From Parelaphostrongylus tenuis (taxonomy: Eukaryota; Nematoda; Chromadorea; Rhabditida; Metastrongylidae): DNA of 64,000 bases. The stretch lies in contig JAHQIW010004447.1 of NCBI GenBank assembly GCA_019055375.1, positions 62,001 through 126,000 of the forward strand. Direction: 5' to 3'. The notes below the pieces were generated by a model. It was not told where the DNA came from, made no database searches, and saw only the letters and a list, made by a program, of their open reading frames with translations. A program made the position numbers and the translations under genes. Within the stretch, counting starts at the first letter, position 1. Every line of letters begins with the position of its first letter. Below are positions 23,055-34,263 of this stretch, in pieces.

Positions 23055-24718
23055 ACAGCAGACGGCGAACGTATCAGTGTAAGATCATCAGATGACGGGG
23101 CCAGTGGTTCTCCTGGCGGCGATGATCGAGAGCGTGTGAAACTCCTTCAAAAAATACTCGCAGCAAGAGAGTGCCTGAAGCAGACGAGCCTAGAAAGAGA
23201 ACGTAATGATTATCCATTGTCAGTGCTTATATGCCTTCAAGCAAGTAAAATTCCGTACTTGACTTTCAGGCAATGTGGAAGAGTTTTTAACGTTGACACA
23301 TGGCGCTGAATCCCAGAAAGGTTTGGAAAATCCACAAATGACTCGTCTAAAACAGCATTTTGAAAAGAAAAATAAACGCCACACCACTGAACTTGAACAT
23401 CTACAGGTTTTGAACTGTGTTTAGTTTCTATTAATTTTCCTCTTATTATTGTTGCGATCTGAAAATTGATTTGAAATTGAATTAATTTGAATTCATTTTG
23501 AAAACGACTTTTCTATGATATATTTATGCGCATATACATATGTATATATATATATATATGTACATATATATACATGCACGTATAAAAGGATAAAGCTCTA
23601 GGCGTTGATCAATCCCTGAGGGATGCGCCATGCATTCGACTTCAATTTTTAACTTCGTTTGAGGTAATTGAATGCATATCTGGCCTTTACAACGACTCGC
23701 GGTGGCCTTCCGCTGAACCGAGTCAGTGCTGCTTATCCTCCCAGACAAGTCTGAGATCTGCCTGGTACCAACTGACCGACCCCGGAGGGATGGATGGCTT
23801 GGTGAGCCATGAGCGCGAGATCGAACCATTGACCTCGTGTGTGACGCAGAGCACCTCTAACCACTGCGCCACATGCGCTCATATGCACGTATATATATAT
23901 ATACATATATATATGTACATATCCATACATATACTTGTATGTGTATGTGTGTATATACGTGGTCCTTTTCCGTTTCGCAGCACAGTTATTCAAGCCTATC
24001 CCCTGCGCTGCGCACTAAGTTCTATATAGATTGTCAGTGATCATTCGAAAGCTTAAATCTTATGCTAGAGGTGCATATGGACAGTATCTCTAAATACCCT
24101 TTATAACACTGAAAAATCTAAGATAAAATTATGTTCTACAGGCGCATATTTCACGCAGTTAAGAGCTCTTTCTTCAGACTATTAGTAGTCGTTCAATGGC
24201 GTAAAATTTACCGATTCCAACGCTGTGCTCATAATTCTGAAGACTATTTTACTGCATTGTATCAGGGTGAATAATATTGGTTCACATACGCGGGCATTCA
24301 TTTTTCGGCTAATCTACGTGCTGGTGTGAAGGGGCTGGAGGCGGGTTGCGGCAAACATCGATCGATGGCGCCTAAGTGAGGTATAATTGATTAGGAATTG
24401 TTTCTCCGCTTTGGAAGAAACTTCAGATTGAATGTCTGACTCAGATACTCGAAGATTTTCTCTAAACATGTGCTTTTTGTGCTTCCAGCGAGGCAATAGT
24501 TGAATTACGCGGCCGATGTGAAACATAATTTTGATTTTGATTTTTCAGCATTATGAAAGGCTCTTTAAAAAAAACCGACCATGTACAGCGCTAGCTCGAT
24601 AGTTAAGCCTTCGAATGATCACTAACACTCTTCAAGGAAATTTTTAGTCCAGCGTAGGGAATATGCTTGAAAATCAGTGCTACCAAACGAAAAACAACCA
24701 TATATGTATATCTATCTA

Positions 24719-24760
<42 letters not shown>

Positions 24761-27700
24761 TATATATGCATATGTATATACGTCTATACATATGTATGTA
24801 TGTACATAAACACTCAAGTGTGGATATATGCATATATATATGTGCATATATGCGTGTGTGTATGTATGTATGTGAATATATATATATATATGTGTATAAG
24901 TAATGAGCTGTTGTTTTTTTGTATAGAGGAAATTAGCGAGCTATGAGCAGCGGTTAGCAGAACTTGATAGTGGTGTTTCGGATTCTAGTGGTAAAACAAC
25001 CGTCATGTCGACAGTTGGACAGGGAATCAGGTATCTGGTATATCGATAATAAAAGTAGTAGTGCTCTATCTAAGTTAATCAAAACAACGCCTTTAAACAT
25101 GTTTATTCAGTGTTTATTTATGTATAGGCGAACAGGGGCGAATTTGAAAGGAATGACGGAGACTGTGATGGCAGCACCGCTTGAACTTGCACAACGGCTT
25201 AAGAGTACATTCGGATCAGCTGATAATGTCAACGATCCCAGAGAAGGTGCAGTTTGTTTCGAATTGCTACTTTTCATGTAACACGAATATGCACCTAGGA
25301 GAACTGAGTAGGGATCAAAAATTCAACCTCACACGGGATCTGAACCCACGTTTCACCCGTATTGAGGCGGGTCAGGTTGAATTTTTGCTCACCACTCAAT
25401 TCTCTCAGGTGCTTTCGAAACATTATAACACTGAGAGATAGCGGTAAAAACATTAGTTTTCTCGACTATTACATATCACAATGGCTGTCAGCGAGCTGGG
25501 CTTATAAGGCGATATTGCTTACCTGACCAAATCTATTAAAGGCTGGTGGCTTGTAGCTATTATAAAGACATTGAAGAATGAGTAATTGCGAAACGGTGCC
25601 TCGTGGTCTAGTGGTAGCACGCGCCTCCGATATGGGTGAAACGCGGGTTCAAATCCCCGTTGAGGTCATATATTTACTCACCACTCAGTTCTCTTCTGTG
25701 CATTCGAAACATTATAACACTATGAGAAAACGGTGAAACATCAGAATTTTTGAGTACTATAGCAACAGCTAACAATCCTATGTCTTTTGTACTCTTATTT
25801 AGGAGCGAACGCAGACTTAAGAATTGGGCAATCTAAATTCTACGCAGCTTCCGACTATGAAGGCCCACAACAAGCCACAAGTAGCAGGTTCAGTTTAATA
25901 ATGAGTCGTTCTGAGCGTCCCATCCTTACTAGCACGTACCCTTAAGGCAATCGTCAAGAAAGTCAGATTCCCTGCCCGCCCACTCATCCTTGATGAGAAC
26001 GTCAACACCGATGCGCCAGCAAGATATCAACATTCCGGCATTGGGACGTGATCAGGCGACGAGAAACGATCGAAATGACCAGGTAGTGAGATTATACATT
26101 ATACGTAGTAGATCTTTGTCGCGAAATAGATTTGCAGTAAGAAGTTTTGGGCGTTACTTTGATGTAAAAATATATTATCATATAATATGATGCGTACCTC
26201 TCAAGTGGACACACCCATTAATATTGAACCCTTTCATGTCGTGTAATTGCAATGTTTTTGCACCACCCGATATTACAGATATTTGCGAATTTCATCACTT
26301 GTTCTAGATGTCCTTGAGTTTGATCAAGTCAGTTTTCCATAGAATTCTGAGATAGCCATGCCATAGTTTCCAGTCTTTCAAATTCATGGGAGCTTCCCCA
26401 GACGGGTCTGGCAGCATCTTCCAAGCCCCAAACGGATGGGAATGTGGAAGGCTTAGAGCCGGGTTGGTCCAGTACTTGTGTGTATTAGGTAGTATCACTC
26501 CTACACCTTTACAGCTGCCCAGTAGCCGCATCTCGTGATCTGTATACCTATCGCCTTTCAATCTATGAGTTTAAACCTCTTTCAATGTGAATTTGAAGTA
26601 ATAATCTACCCTTCACCATTACTATTGCAACGTATTGAATTTGAATCGACCTCCAATGATGGAGTGTGAGGGCTGATTCTCGCTTTATTATTATGTTCAC
26701 TCAAGATGTTCCGTAGTCTAATGTAAGTTCTATTTACGTCTTTGAACAGCAGTGATCTTAATTACAAGTAATATCAAAGAAGCTCTAGCACAATCTCTCC
26801 GTACCGCTGTCACCAATGTCTTCCGTACCACCATCGGACCTCTCGATGGAAACCTCAGATACTTCACCACGGCTTTGGGAAGAAATGCAGTGTTTGCGAC
26901 AACTTATAACAAAAATGAGCGACCAAATCAGTCGAGTAGAGGTGAACATCTGCTTTTCTGGTAAATATGCAAAAGTTGTTCATCATCATCTAATTTCTCT
27001 TTTTTGAAGTCTCGATTAGATTCTGAGCTCGCTTACATGACTCGAGCACTGGAAGAGGAACGAGGAAAATATCTGGTAAGCAGATATAGTCCTTGGATTA
27101 GCCTTAACTAGTTCTTATTCAAGAGTTTCGTTACATTCTATTTTTTTAGAGACTGGAAACAACAATGAATGAGACTATAGAGTTGCACCAAGCGGAGTTT
27201 CAGGTTGTCATTTGCTCTACAAACATGCCTTTCCTTGTGTACATTCTACCCTAATATTTTGAATGAAGTAGTATATTGTTTGCTTTCAGGCTTTGAAACA
27301 GGAGCAGAAAGGTATCGCTAATAGGCTCGATTATCAGTATAATGATCGCTTCAAACGTGTAGAAGAAAGCGTCGAGTCTGTGGAAAATCATGTGAGTCAC
27401 TTGAATATTTAACATTATAGCCGAAAAGATTGAAGTCTCATCGGCATGAGTGTAGAATTTTTTCCCAGTAATGTGATTAGGTTTGTCTATACTAGAGGGG
27501 AGAGGAGAAGAGGAGGGGGGAGAGGCGTGACTAAGTGGTTGTAGTGCTCGTCGCGGAGTTGATCCCCACCTCAAACGCTCTGCGGCACTCAACAGCGAAC
27601 GCCCTGTAGAAAGCCACAACCAGGCTATCCTCGAGATTGCAAAGGACATACACAACGAGTATTCCACGACGTTTAAGAAGAAGACGAAAACGAATGGAAT

Positions 27701-30460
27701 GTTAAGTAAGACAGATCAATGAATTGCTCTAGAAAGTGTCTGTATCAGCTGTGAAGGTGCGCACTTATCCTCAAGATCGCTCGCGACGCGTGCTAAACAA
27801 AATCTGCCGCAGCCATTAACCCGGGACCATAGACCCAAACCTCTGCGTGGTTAGCTCCCAGCGTGTCGCGTCTAACACTTGCCTGTAACGTGTAACAATG
27901 TAGCGTACTGCGTTTCATTAATGACACACTGAGATTTGACACTATCGTTACACGTAGTACTGTCAGTTGCTACGTGTCACATGCTCTACTGGCTGGGGAG
28001 TTAGACAAGTAGAAGGTTGGATCTGTGGTCCCGTAAGGGTTAACACATTGGGTACCGCTGGCCCACGGTGCTAGCCCCGCTCGTGGTGCTCGCGGCGGCG
28101 AACACGCCGCAGTGACGAGGACTTCGTGTTGCCATCCATTGAGAAGAAGATTTCTGGTTCGATACTCTAACACAACGCTTCACTGTAATTTTTTTCGTGT
28201 TATTTTCGGGTCTCATCAATTAGTATTGAAGGTACTTCTATTTATCACAGCAAGCAACGCTCAGTCGTCTACTGTTGCGCTACTTTTTCATAGGAAACGT
28301 AGATTATGGGTTAACACTTAATATTCTATCGAAAGTACAACACCACAAAAACTGTAGTGAAACGTCGTGTGAGGGGATCGAACCAGCAACCTTCTTCCCC
28401 ATGGACGGCAGCATTAGGCTCTGGTCACTGCGAACTGCTCGCCGCGGAGCCGCCGCACCGCATGGCAGGGCGGAGTTAGCGCTGTGGGTTTGCAAACCCC
28501 AATGTTTTAAGAGAGAACTCAAAACCTCTTTGAGAACTGTTTATAAAACTATCAATATGTGGCAATGAAAATGTTGATACGAAGCAAAGGTACGCTGACG
28601 TTGCGTACAATACTCAAAAAAATCCATTGAACCATCAAGAAGTATTTCAAAAGAAGTAACGGCGTCATCTCTAATTACTTGGGTGACGTTTTGCGTCTCT
28701 TGATAAACGTTCTAAGTAACTTTCTCATTCTACAATCTATCACGAAATAGTCGAGTGGAGTCCACGGATAACGATCGCTCAATAAACATCAATGCGGCTG
28801 AAGCGTATCGGTTACAGAAAAAACAATATGCATATTTTGCAATCCCATTCCCTTCCATTGTGGCTGGAAGGTCTTGATCGTCATCAGGCTCTTGAGATGT
28901 GATAACGACGAGCACATATCCAGACTGGAGTATCTCAAGATGCTTTAATAACGATTAGTTACCCTTCAAAAGTCGAATATTCACTTCCTCTTCTCTTTTT
29001 GAATGATCAGAGCAGGAATTAGAGAGCGGCAAGATCATTGAATTGTACCGTGGCTCAGATATTTCATCCATTGTTTTCTGCAATTTCTGGAAATTATCTG
29101 CGCAACTGACTCCGTATCATCCCGACGTGTGTCAGATCTGATAAAGAGTGTTTTAGAACTTTCACTTAAATATTGTTTTTGTTTTGTTGTCAAGTGGGAA
29201 CCTTAGCTTCAAAAAGAACATGTGTAAAGTAAGGATACAATGCTCCCCTGGTTCCATGTTTTTCCATGCTGCAAAGTTTTTCTTAACTCATAACGTCCGG
29301 CATGTGTCATGTGTGGATCATACACGTGCAAAATTGGTTGTGCGTCATAGTATCAAAAAGGCATTTTTCACTTTTCGATAGACTATGTTATTCAAATATG
29401 ACATCTAATTGCAGTTCTTTAGCAGCAGATAAGTTATTTAGTTTTGTGAAGATTGGGTCTTTTTTTTTGCTTTTTTCTAAGGCACAAAAAGGCACTTTTC
29501 CCGATTTTTCAGTCCATTCTCGTTTTCCCACATCGAGCATACAGAGAACAGATGTTCCATTCTCACCAAATGTTCGAAAAGATCCAACTTATTTCAAATC
29601 CCCGATACTTTTAATGTAGACGAATTGAAGTTTGAGCAGATATGTAGGAAAAATAGTTTTGAATTACATTTTAGGAAATATTTAGAGCGTCATCACTTAT
29701 CCTCTTATGCGTATCTGTCGCATTCTCAATTCCCTACGTACATCTGTGGAAATTTGTGGCACTTATTAGAAAAATGGCGTTGGACTGGCGTATTCAGCAT
29801 CCTTTGAATTATACATTTTGCAGGTAGTTCGTATGGAAAATTCCATCAAAGATACTTTGGACATCCGCTTATCAGCTCCAGCTTGGAGCAATGCTGTTTT
29901 TCTTTCTGGTGCTAACATTTTAGTAAGTAGCGTGTACATTTCTTTGAAGCAGTGTTATTTGTTTTACCATAGTTACAAGAACGCATATTCCAGGTCGAGT
30001 TTCTAAAGATTGTTTTATATGTGGTTGCTACGGTACTAGATCTATTCCTGCCATTTTTTGGAACAAGGTTAGTTACTGCCTTCCATATCCTCTTCCAGAA
30101 AGCGCTTTGCAGTTTTTGTTAATGCACAACTATGGTACGTCCATTTTTCTGGAGATAGGTGATATTATTTTAGAGCGAGCAGTTAAGTAAGGAAATTGTA
30201 ACTCTTTTGGAAGCGTTGATCAATTTTTTGCTTATCTACATTCAAAATCTAGTTATTCGTTTTTATCAGTGATTTAATTGTAAGTTTGCGCATTCCTGTG
30301 TTATTTTTGGAAATAATTTTTTTTTTGTGACAGGAACAAGGCTGGTGTATTCCTTTGCTGTATCATTTCTGTCGTCGTATTGTGGCAGAATCACCATGTT
30401 CAAAACTTGTTTGGACTTCTCCTGAGGAAAAACATAACAGAAAGTACTGTGGTTGCTTGA
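23055..30460 (+). CDS. TMCC-family transmembrane coiled-coil protein (3' 13 exons; 5' end not found)
   Basis: TMCC proteins (TMCC1-3 in vertebrates, Dementin in flies) are ER-membrane proteins with two coiled coils and two C-terminal membrane spans; TMCC1 acts at ER-endosome contact sites. Exons: 23055-23202, 23270-23406, 24927-25030, 25128-25246, 25803-25887, 25959-26082, 26789-26941, 27010-27075, 27150-27203, 27290-27391, 29824-29922, 29994-30067, 30334-30460; 463 residues with all phases agreeing. Diagnostic blocks in family order are [45 protein letters not shown] followed by [40 protein letters not shown] and [17 protein letters not shown]. The C-terminal membrane spans lie near visible residues 398-419 and 425-440, then a short tail ending in VVA. 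Exons 5-7 (Ser/Thr/Pro linker) have weaker acceptors (CGTCAAG, GCTCTAG) and could be placed slightly differently. The N-terminal exon(s) are missing. Confidence 0.92.
23526..23573. repeat. (TA)n-rich microsatellite, left of SINE C
   Basis: TATATATATATATATATG and GTACATATATATACATG tract. It continues beyond the SINE at 23883-23960, so the SINE split one microsatellite. Confidence 0.85.
23585..23882 (-). mobile_element. tRNA-headed SINE, family C, with target-site duplication
   Basis: On the minus strand the head spans about 23880-23811. Box A TGGCGCAGTGG, box B GGTTCGATCTC and pairing ends GAGCGC and GCGCTC keep a tRNA-like acceptor stem. The body follows, with TTGGTACCAGGCAGATCTCA, GACTTGTCTGGGAGG and AAAATTGAAGTCGAATGCAT, and a TTTATCCTTTTA tail. 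ATGCACGTATA stands on both sides (23574-23584 and 23883-23893) as an 11-bp target duplication. Intron of the TMCC gene. A second copy lies at 54.1 kb. Confidence 0.88.
24025..24660. mobile_element. Long-armed foldback element, family F1 (copy e, diverged)
   Basis: The left arm has GATCATTCGAAAGCTTAAAT and CAGGCGCATATTTCACGC. The right arm has the inverted CCTTCGAATGATCACTAACA. It is more diverged than the other copies. It lies just after SINE C in the same TMCC intron. Confidence 0.6.
24695..24900. repeat. (TA)n/(TATG)n microsatellite
   Basis: An uninterrupted TATATA run near 24720-24757 grades into TATGCATATATATG and TGTATGTATGTATG. It ends about 27 bp before a TMCC exon. Tyr/Ile-rich frames across it are artefacts. 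Confidence 0.95.
25285..25760. mobile_element. tRNA-headed SINE family B, head-to-head pair (second locus)
   Basis: The plus-strand unit at about 25593-25665 reads CTCGTGGTCTAGTGGTAGCA, then GCGGGTTCAAATCCCCG, resembling Glu/Gly tRNAs but with mismatched T-stem and acceptor ends. The opposed T-arm-like unit is near 25320-25360. Both ends carry ACCACTCAATTCTCT-like and GAAACATTATAACACT tails, as at 10.4 kb. It lies in a TMCC intron. Confidence 0.7.
27392..29823. other. Large TMCC intron with GC-rich and tRNA-like repeat sequence
   Basis: The segment about 27980-28500 is GC-rich. On the minus strand it holds a box B-like GGTTCGATCCCCT (28372-28384) and several CGCGGCGG and GCCGCCGC tracts. Near 27515 a CGTGACTAAGTGGTTG phrase resembles box A. 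These look like further tRNA-derived elements with unclear ends. Open frames at 29302-29619 lack splice partners in the correct phase. Confidence 0.45.
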
Positions 30461-33400
30461 CCTCTCTCTAGTCGCTCTAACTTGTAAAACGTTCTCGCTT
30501 ATACTGGTCAGCGCATTATACGTAGTTTATTTGTATGTAAATATCCTGGTAACACTTCGTCGTCGCTGTTCTTTACTCATATGTCTTTGTAAAATCATTG
30601 TATACTACTGGATGATCGTTGTATACTTACTTACTGAATGACTACATTATCTTATTGAGTGCAGTTGATGAGACTGAGACTTGTAATTGTCGAATAACTA
30701 GTACGGGAAGAGATTCCATTCTGACGTGACTGACTTAAACTTTGCTGAGCAATTGATATTTCTGGCCAAAGTGCTTATGGTTGTATGCATCCATTCCAAA
30801 TCAACACCTTTTGTGTCTGACTGCACTATGTACTTGCAAAGATTTCTCGATTTCCACAGCCTGTTTTACTAGTACGTTCTAGCCATGCTTTCTGGTCGCT
30901 TTTTGTGATTGGTGTAATATTTGCCAAGTATGCGTGTCTTTTTCTGCAGAAAAACAGGGGAGCGATTTTTTCTCGACTCGACTACTACTTATTATATATA
31001 TATATGTGCTTCATGTCATATGAGCATAAAGACAGCTTTTCTAATAAACTTTGCTACTGTAGCCAACAGAAGAGATTTTACCTCTCATAAAAGTGCTAGG
31101 GCATTCCAATAAGTTTTTTTTATTGATTTAGTACTTTACAAGGCATGCTACTTCTATGACACAGCTTTTACATGGGATGTGAATGTTCAATCCGTATGTA
31201 GCGACAGTTCATCTCAACTAAGTAGATGCTACACTTCCTCATTCACTTATAGGTTTGAATAACCATTTCAGTGTTTTCCGACTAGGTATATGCTGAGAAT
31301 ATTTTGATAACTTTGATTCATTTGAGCAGTCTTTTTGTAACTTATACAGTTCCCGATGCGTGGTAGTGTCTGTGAATCTGAATGTAATAATCTAGTGAAT
31401 TTTGAAAATATCGAATATCGACCGAAAGAGGAAGTGTTTCTTTTGAATTCGCCCTTTCTTACTTTTTTTTTTACTATAGATATCTATCTCACTGTAGTAA
31501 AGTTTTACTCGTGCATCGAGTTAACCTATTCGGGAAGGGGTGTGCCGTTATCGATGCACGATTGTTCACAGACGTTTTTTGGTGAGCAAAGCTTTTACCC
31601 TTAGACTTATAGTAATTGTTGGAAGCTGCAATCTCGTCAACTTCAGTACTTATGTCTTCAAAAAAGGCCTTTTCTTTGCGTTGTAGCAGCGGAAATAACA
31701 TTATGTTTGACACTTGGGTTGCTTTGTTCGCTTGGTTAGCGTCTGTAGATGGTGCTTCATTGACCTACAGTATAGTATTCATCCGATAGCTCAGTTTTCG
31801 TCGGTAGTGAAATTAAATTTGGTCTCTATAGAAGTGTTCGTAGAGCTTAGAAAGCGCAAGGAGTAGACTACGTTCTACTGTCAAAGTAGTTAGCCCGTTG
31901 CGTAAACTTCATCATAGCAAGTTCTTCATAACTTCATAGCGCTAGTAAGAAACAAAAATAGATACTGATACTTATAGAACGATGGAACAAAGTCTCTTTG
32001 TAGATTTTTTGTGTTCTGATGCTTACGATTTCTCTACACGTTCACATGCTTTTGATTCGTAAATGCCCTAGTGCGAAAAGTGATGTTTTCTCCCCTGTGA
32101 AGGCCTTTTCGAAAATCGAAAGCAAACTTACTTCTAGAATCAATTTTTCCAGTTAAGTTTTTCTACGTTGCGCTGAGGAGACGTTTTGAAGTCTCGAATA
32201 TAGCGTTGAAATCGCCGAGAGTCAAGCTATCGAATGACTACTAAATCTTTAAGAAGAAGCGAAAACGGCCTCATCGTGAACAGGTTGAAGAAAGGGTTAT
32301 AAACACTCGTAGTCCCACGTGCATTTCTTTCCACTCATACGGGAAGAGTGAGAATTGCAGATTGGCCGATGAGAGTTAAGCGTTTTTGTGGTGTCCTTTT
32401 TCCAATCACTGGCTATTCCAATAGTGTCCTATAGCACCAAGCATCTGGAGGAAATACAGCATATTCTTAATAGTATGCAAAAAGTCATTTCTTAGTTGAA
32501 TTTGCTTACCGTGAATTTATAAAGTTTTCGGAAAATAATATAGAAGAAGAGGTTACTAAGATCTCATTATTCCTCATATGACTCATACCTGATGGACAGA
32601 TCGGCTGCCATGAGTTAATATCATTTGACGTCGCCTGCAGTAAAGAAAAATAGGCCTCCATGATCAGTAATTACACAGATTTCTGCGGAGAACTTTGGAT
32701 GTCAAAGTCAACATTGTTAGACTATGCCAGTGTTTCAAATCATTCCCTACTGAAGTTAAGCTTAGTTTTTACTGATGCCATAACGAGAGTGCCCCAGCTT
32801 TTATGGATTTTCGTAACTATTTTCCATTGTCCATTTTTTGAGCTTGTCACGTGTTTCAATCCAATTGTGAGATTAATTGTACTTATAGATTTCTTTCTTC
32901 ATGGAAGCGGTTGATTAGTGGTTGAGTAAAAGTGGAACCTTCTAAAAAATTCAGAACTATCTGCAGAAGCTCTCCCACGTTTATACCATGTGCAGTCGTT
33001 GATTTTTGTGAAGTCTAAGAGATTTTGTCCATTCGATTTTGATACCAATTTGCTGATCCCGGAGAGATGGGCAGTCTATTTGTTCTGAGCGGGATCGGAA
33101 ACCGGGTCAGCACGTGTATTACGCACGATCTTAGAACTACAGTGCTTTCCACATCTATATTCTAAGGCACAAAAATTTGAAATATTCAAGCTGCAAAAAA
33201 TATTGTTGATTATTCCTTCGATTTGGAAAGTTTTTATTAGTGTCAAGTGCAATACCATATCCAGTTTGTTACAGCAATGTTTCAATCGCAATTATTTGTG
33301 AGCCAGTAAAGAAAGTTAAGCGATTGATACTGGAGAATCAGTGGTTTTCTGAAAAACGTCATCTTCTTCGTCTGAATGACTATTAAAGTTTGGATTTGGA

Positions 33401-34263
33401 AATGACTCAATCGTCGGCGCAGCATTGGGAACAAGATCATTCTGTCGCACGAGAATGGAAGCCTAAACAATATTCTATGTGCTACAAATCTTCGCGAAGT
33501 TTCGGACTATAAACTAACATACCTTTCGTTTCAAATGTTTTCTTAAGACCACGCTCAAATTTCAATGTGCCAGATAATCACTTCTTTTGAGCCACACATG
33601 TGGTTTGTTATATAAAGGCTGACTTATAAAGCCCGACACACGTGTTTCAACCTTGACGGTCTCATCAATCAAGGGGCACGCTTATCGTCTTTAGCCAATC
33701 CATTGGGAGCGCTCAGTCCCATAAACTTAGAGTAGGCGATATGCGTGGCTCAAAAAATGATTTTCTGGCATATTGGAGTTTAAGTGTGGCCTTATGAAAA
33801 CACTCGCAACGAAAGGTATGATATATTAACGATACCAGCGAAGAGCAATCGAGTGTACAGCATTGTTTGTTCAGTGACAATTTCACTGGAATTACGTAAA
33901 ATGTTCGTCGTCGCCTACTCTTAGTATAGGGGACTGAGCGCCCCGAGAGGATTGGCTAAAGAGAAGAAGGTTACCGCCCGACTGAAGAGACCGTCAAGGT
34001 TGAAACATATGTATCGGGCTCTATAAGTCAGCCCTTATATCAGACCAAATTCATGTGTCAAAAAATGGCTATCTGGCTATAAGCAAACAGTTTTTTTTAA
34101 TGTTTGTGATTCATTTATAAATGCGTGAAACCACAAAGAAGCTCCTTTTGTACTAACTCCTATCTACTAAGTAAGAGTTTTCGGCTAAGCATAGTGATTC
34201 GTATAACATACTTGAGATTTCGAATAAAGAAACATTATTTGAGAGCTTTCTAGGAACTATTAG
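30461..34263. other. Intergenic, mostly degraded repeats
   Basis: Holds F2-like sequence at about 31650-32290 (TTTGCGTTGTAGCAGCGG and TATCGAATGACTACTAAATC) and the F3 element at 33540-34060. The open frame at 32660-32914 is discussed in the rejected list. I see no other gene. Confidence 0.5.
33540..34060. mobile_element. Foldback-type element, family F3 (copy 2)
   Basis: Inverted arms: GACACACGTGTTTCAACCTT with GACGGTCTC (33637) against the inverse of GAGACCGTC with AAGGTTGAAACATATGTATC (33984). CTTTAGCCAATCCATTGGGA also pairs with the inverse of AGAGGATTGGCTAAAGAGAA. Confidence 0.8.

Noticed and set aside
24667..24946. Tyr/Ile-rich frames over the TA microsatellite
   Set aside because: Low-complexity read-through of a simple repeat.
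25593..25665. Functional tRNA gene (Glu/Gly-like)
   Set aside because: T-stem and acceptor mismatches, and the repeated flanks show it is a SINE head.
27251..27667. 138-codon minus frame
   Set aside because: It overlaps a TMCC exon on the other strand and a repeat-like segment; no splice evidence.
32660..32914. 84-codon plus frame (MISNYTDFCGELWMSKS, later LLWIFVTIFHCPFFEL) faintly like the N terminus of an MRP-type ABC transporter
   Set aside because: The likeness rests on a few aromatic residues, no other transporter exons follow within 10 kb, and the key WVP-type block is not convincing.
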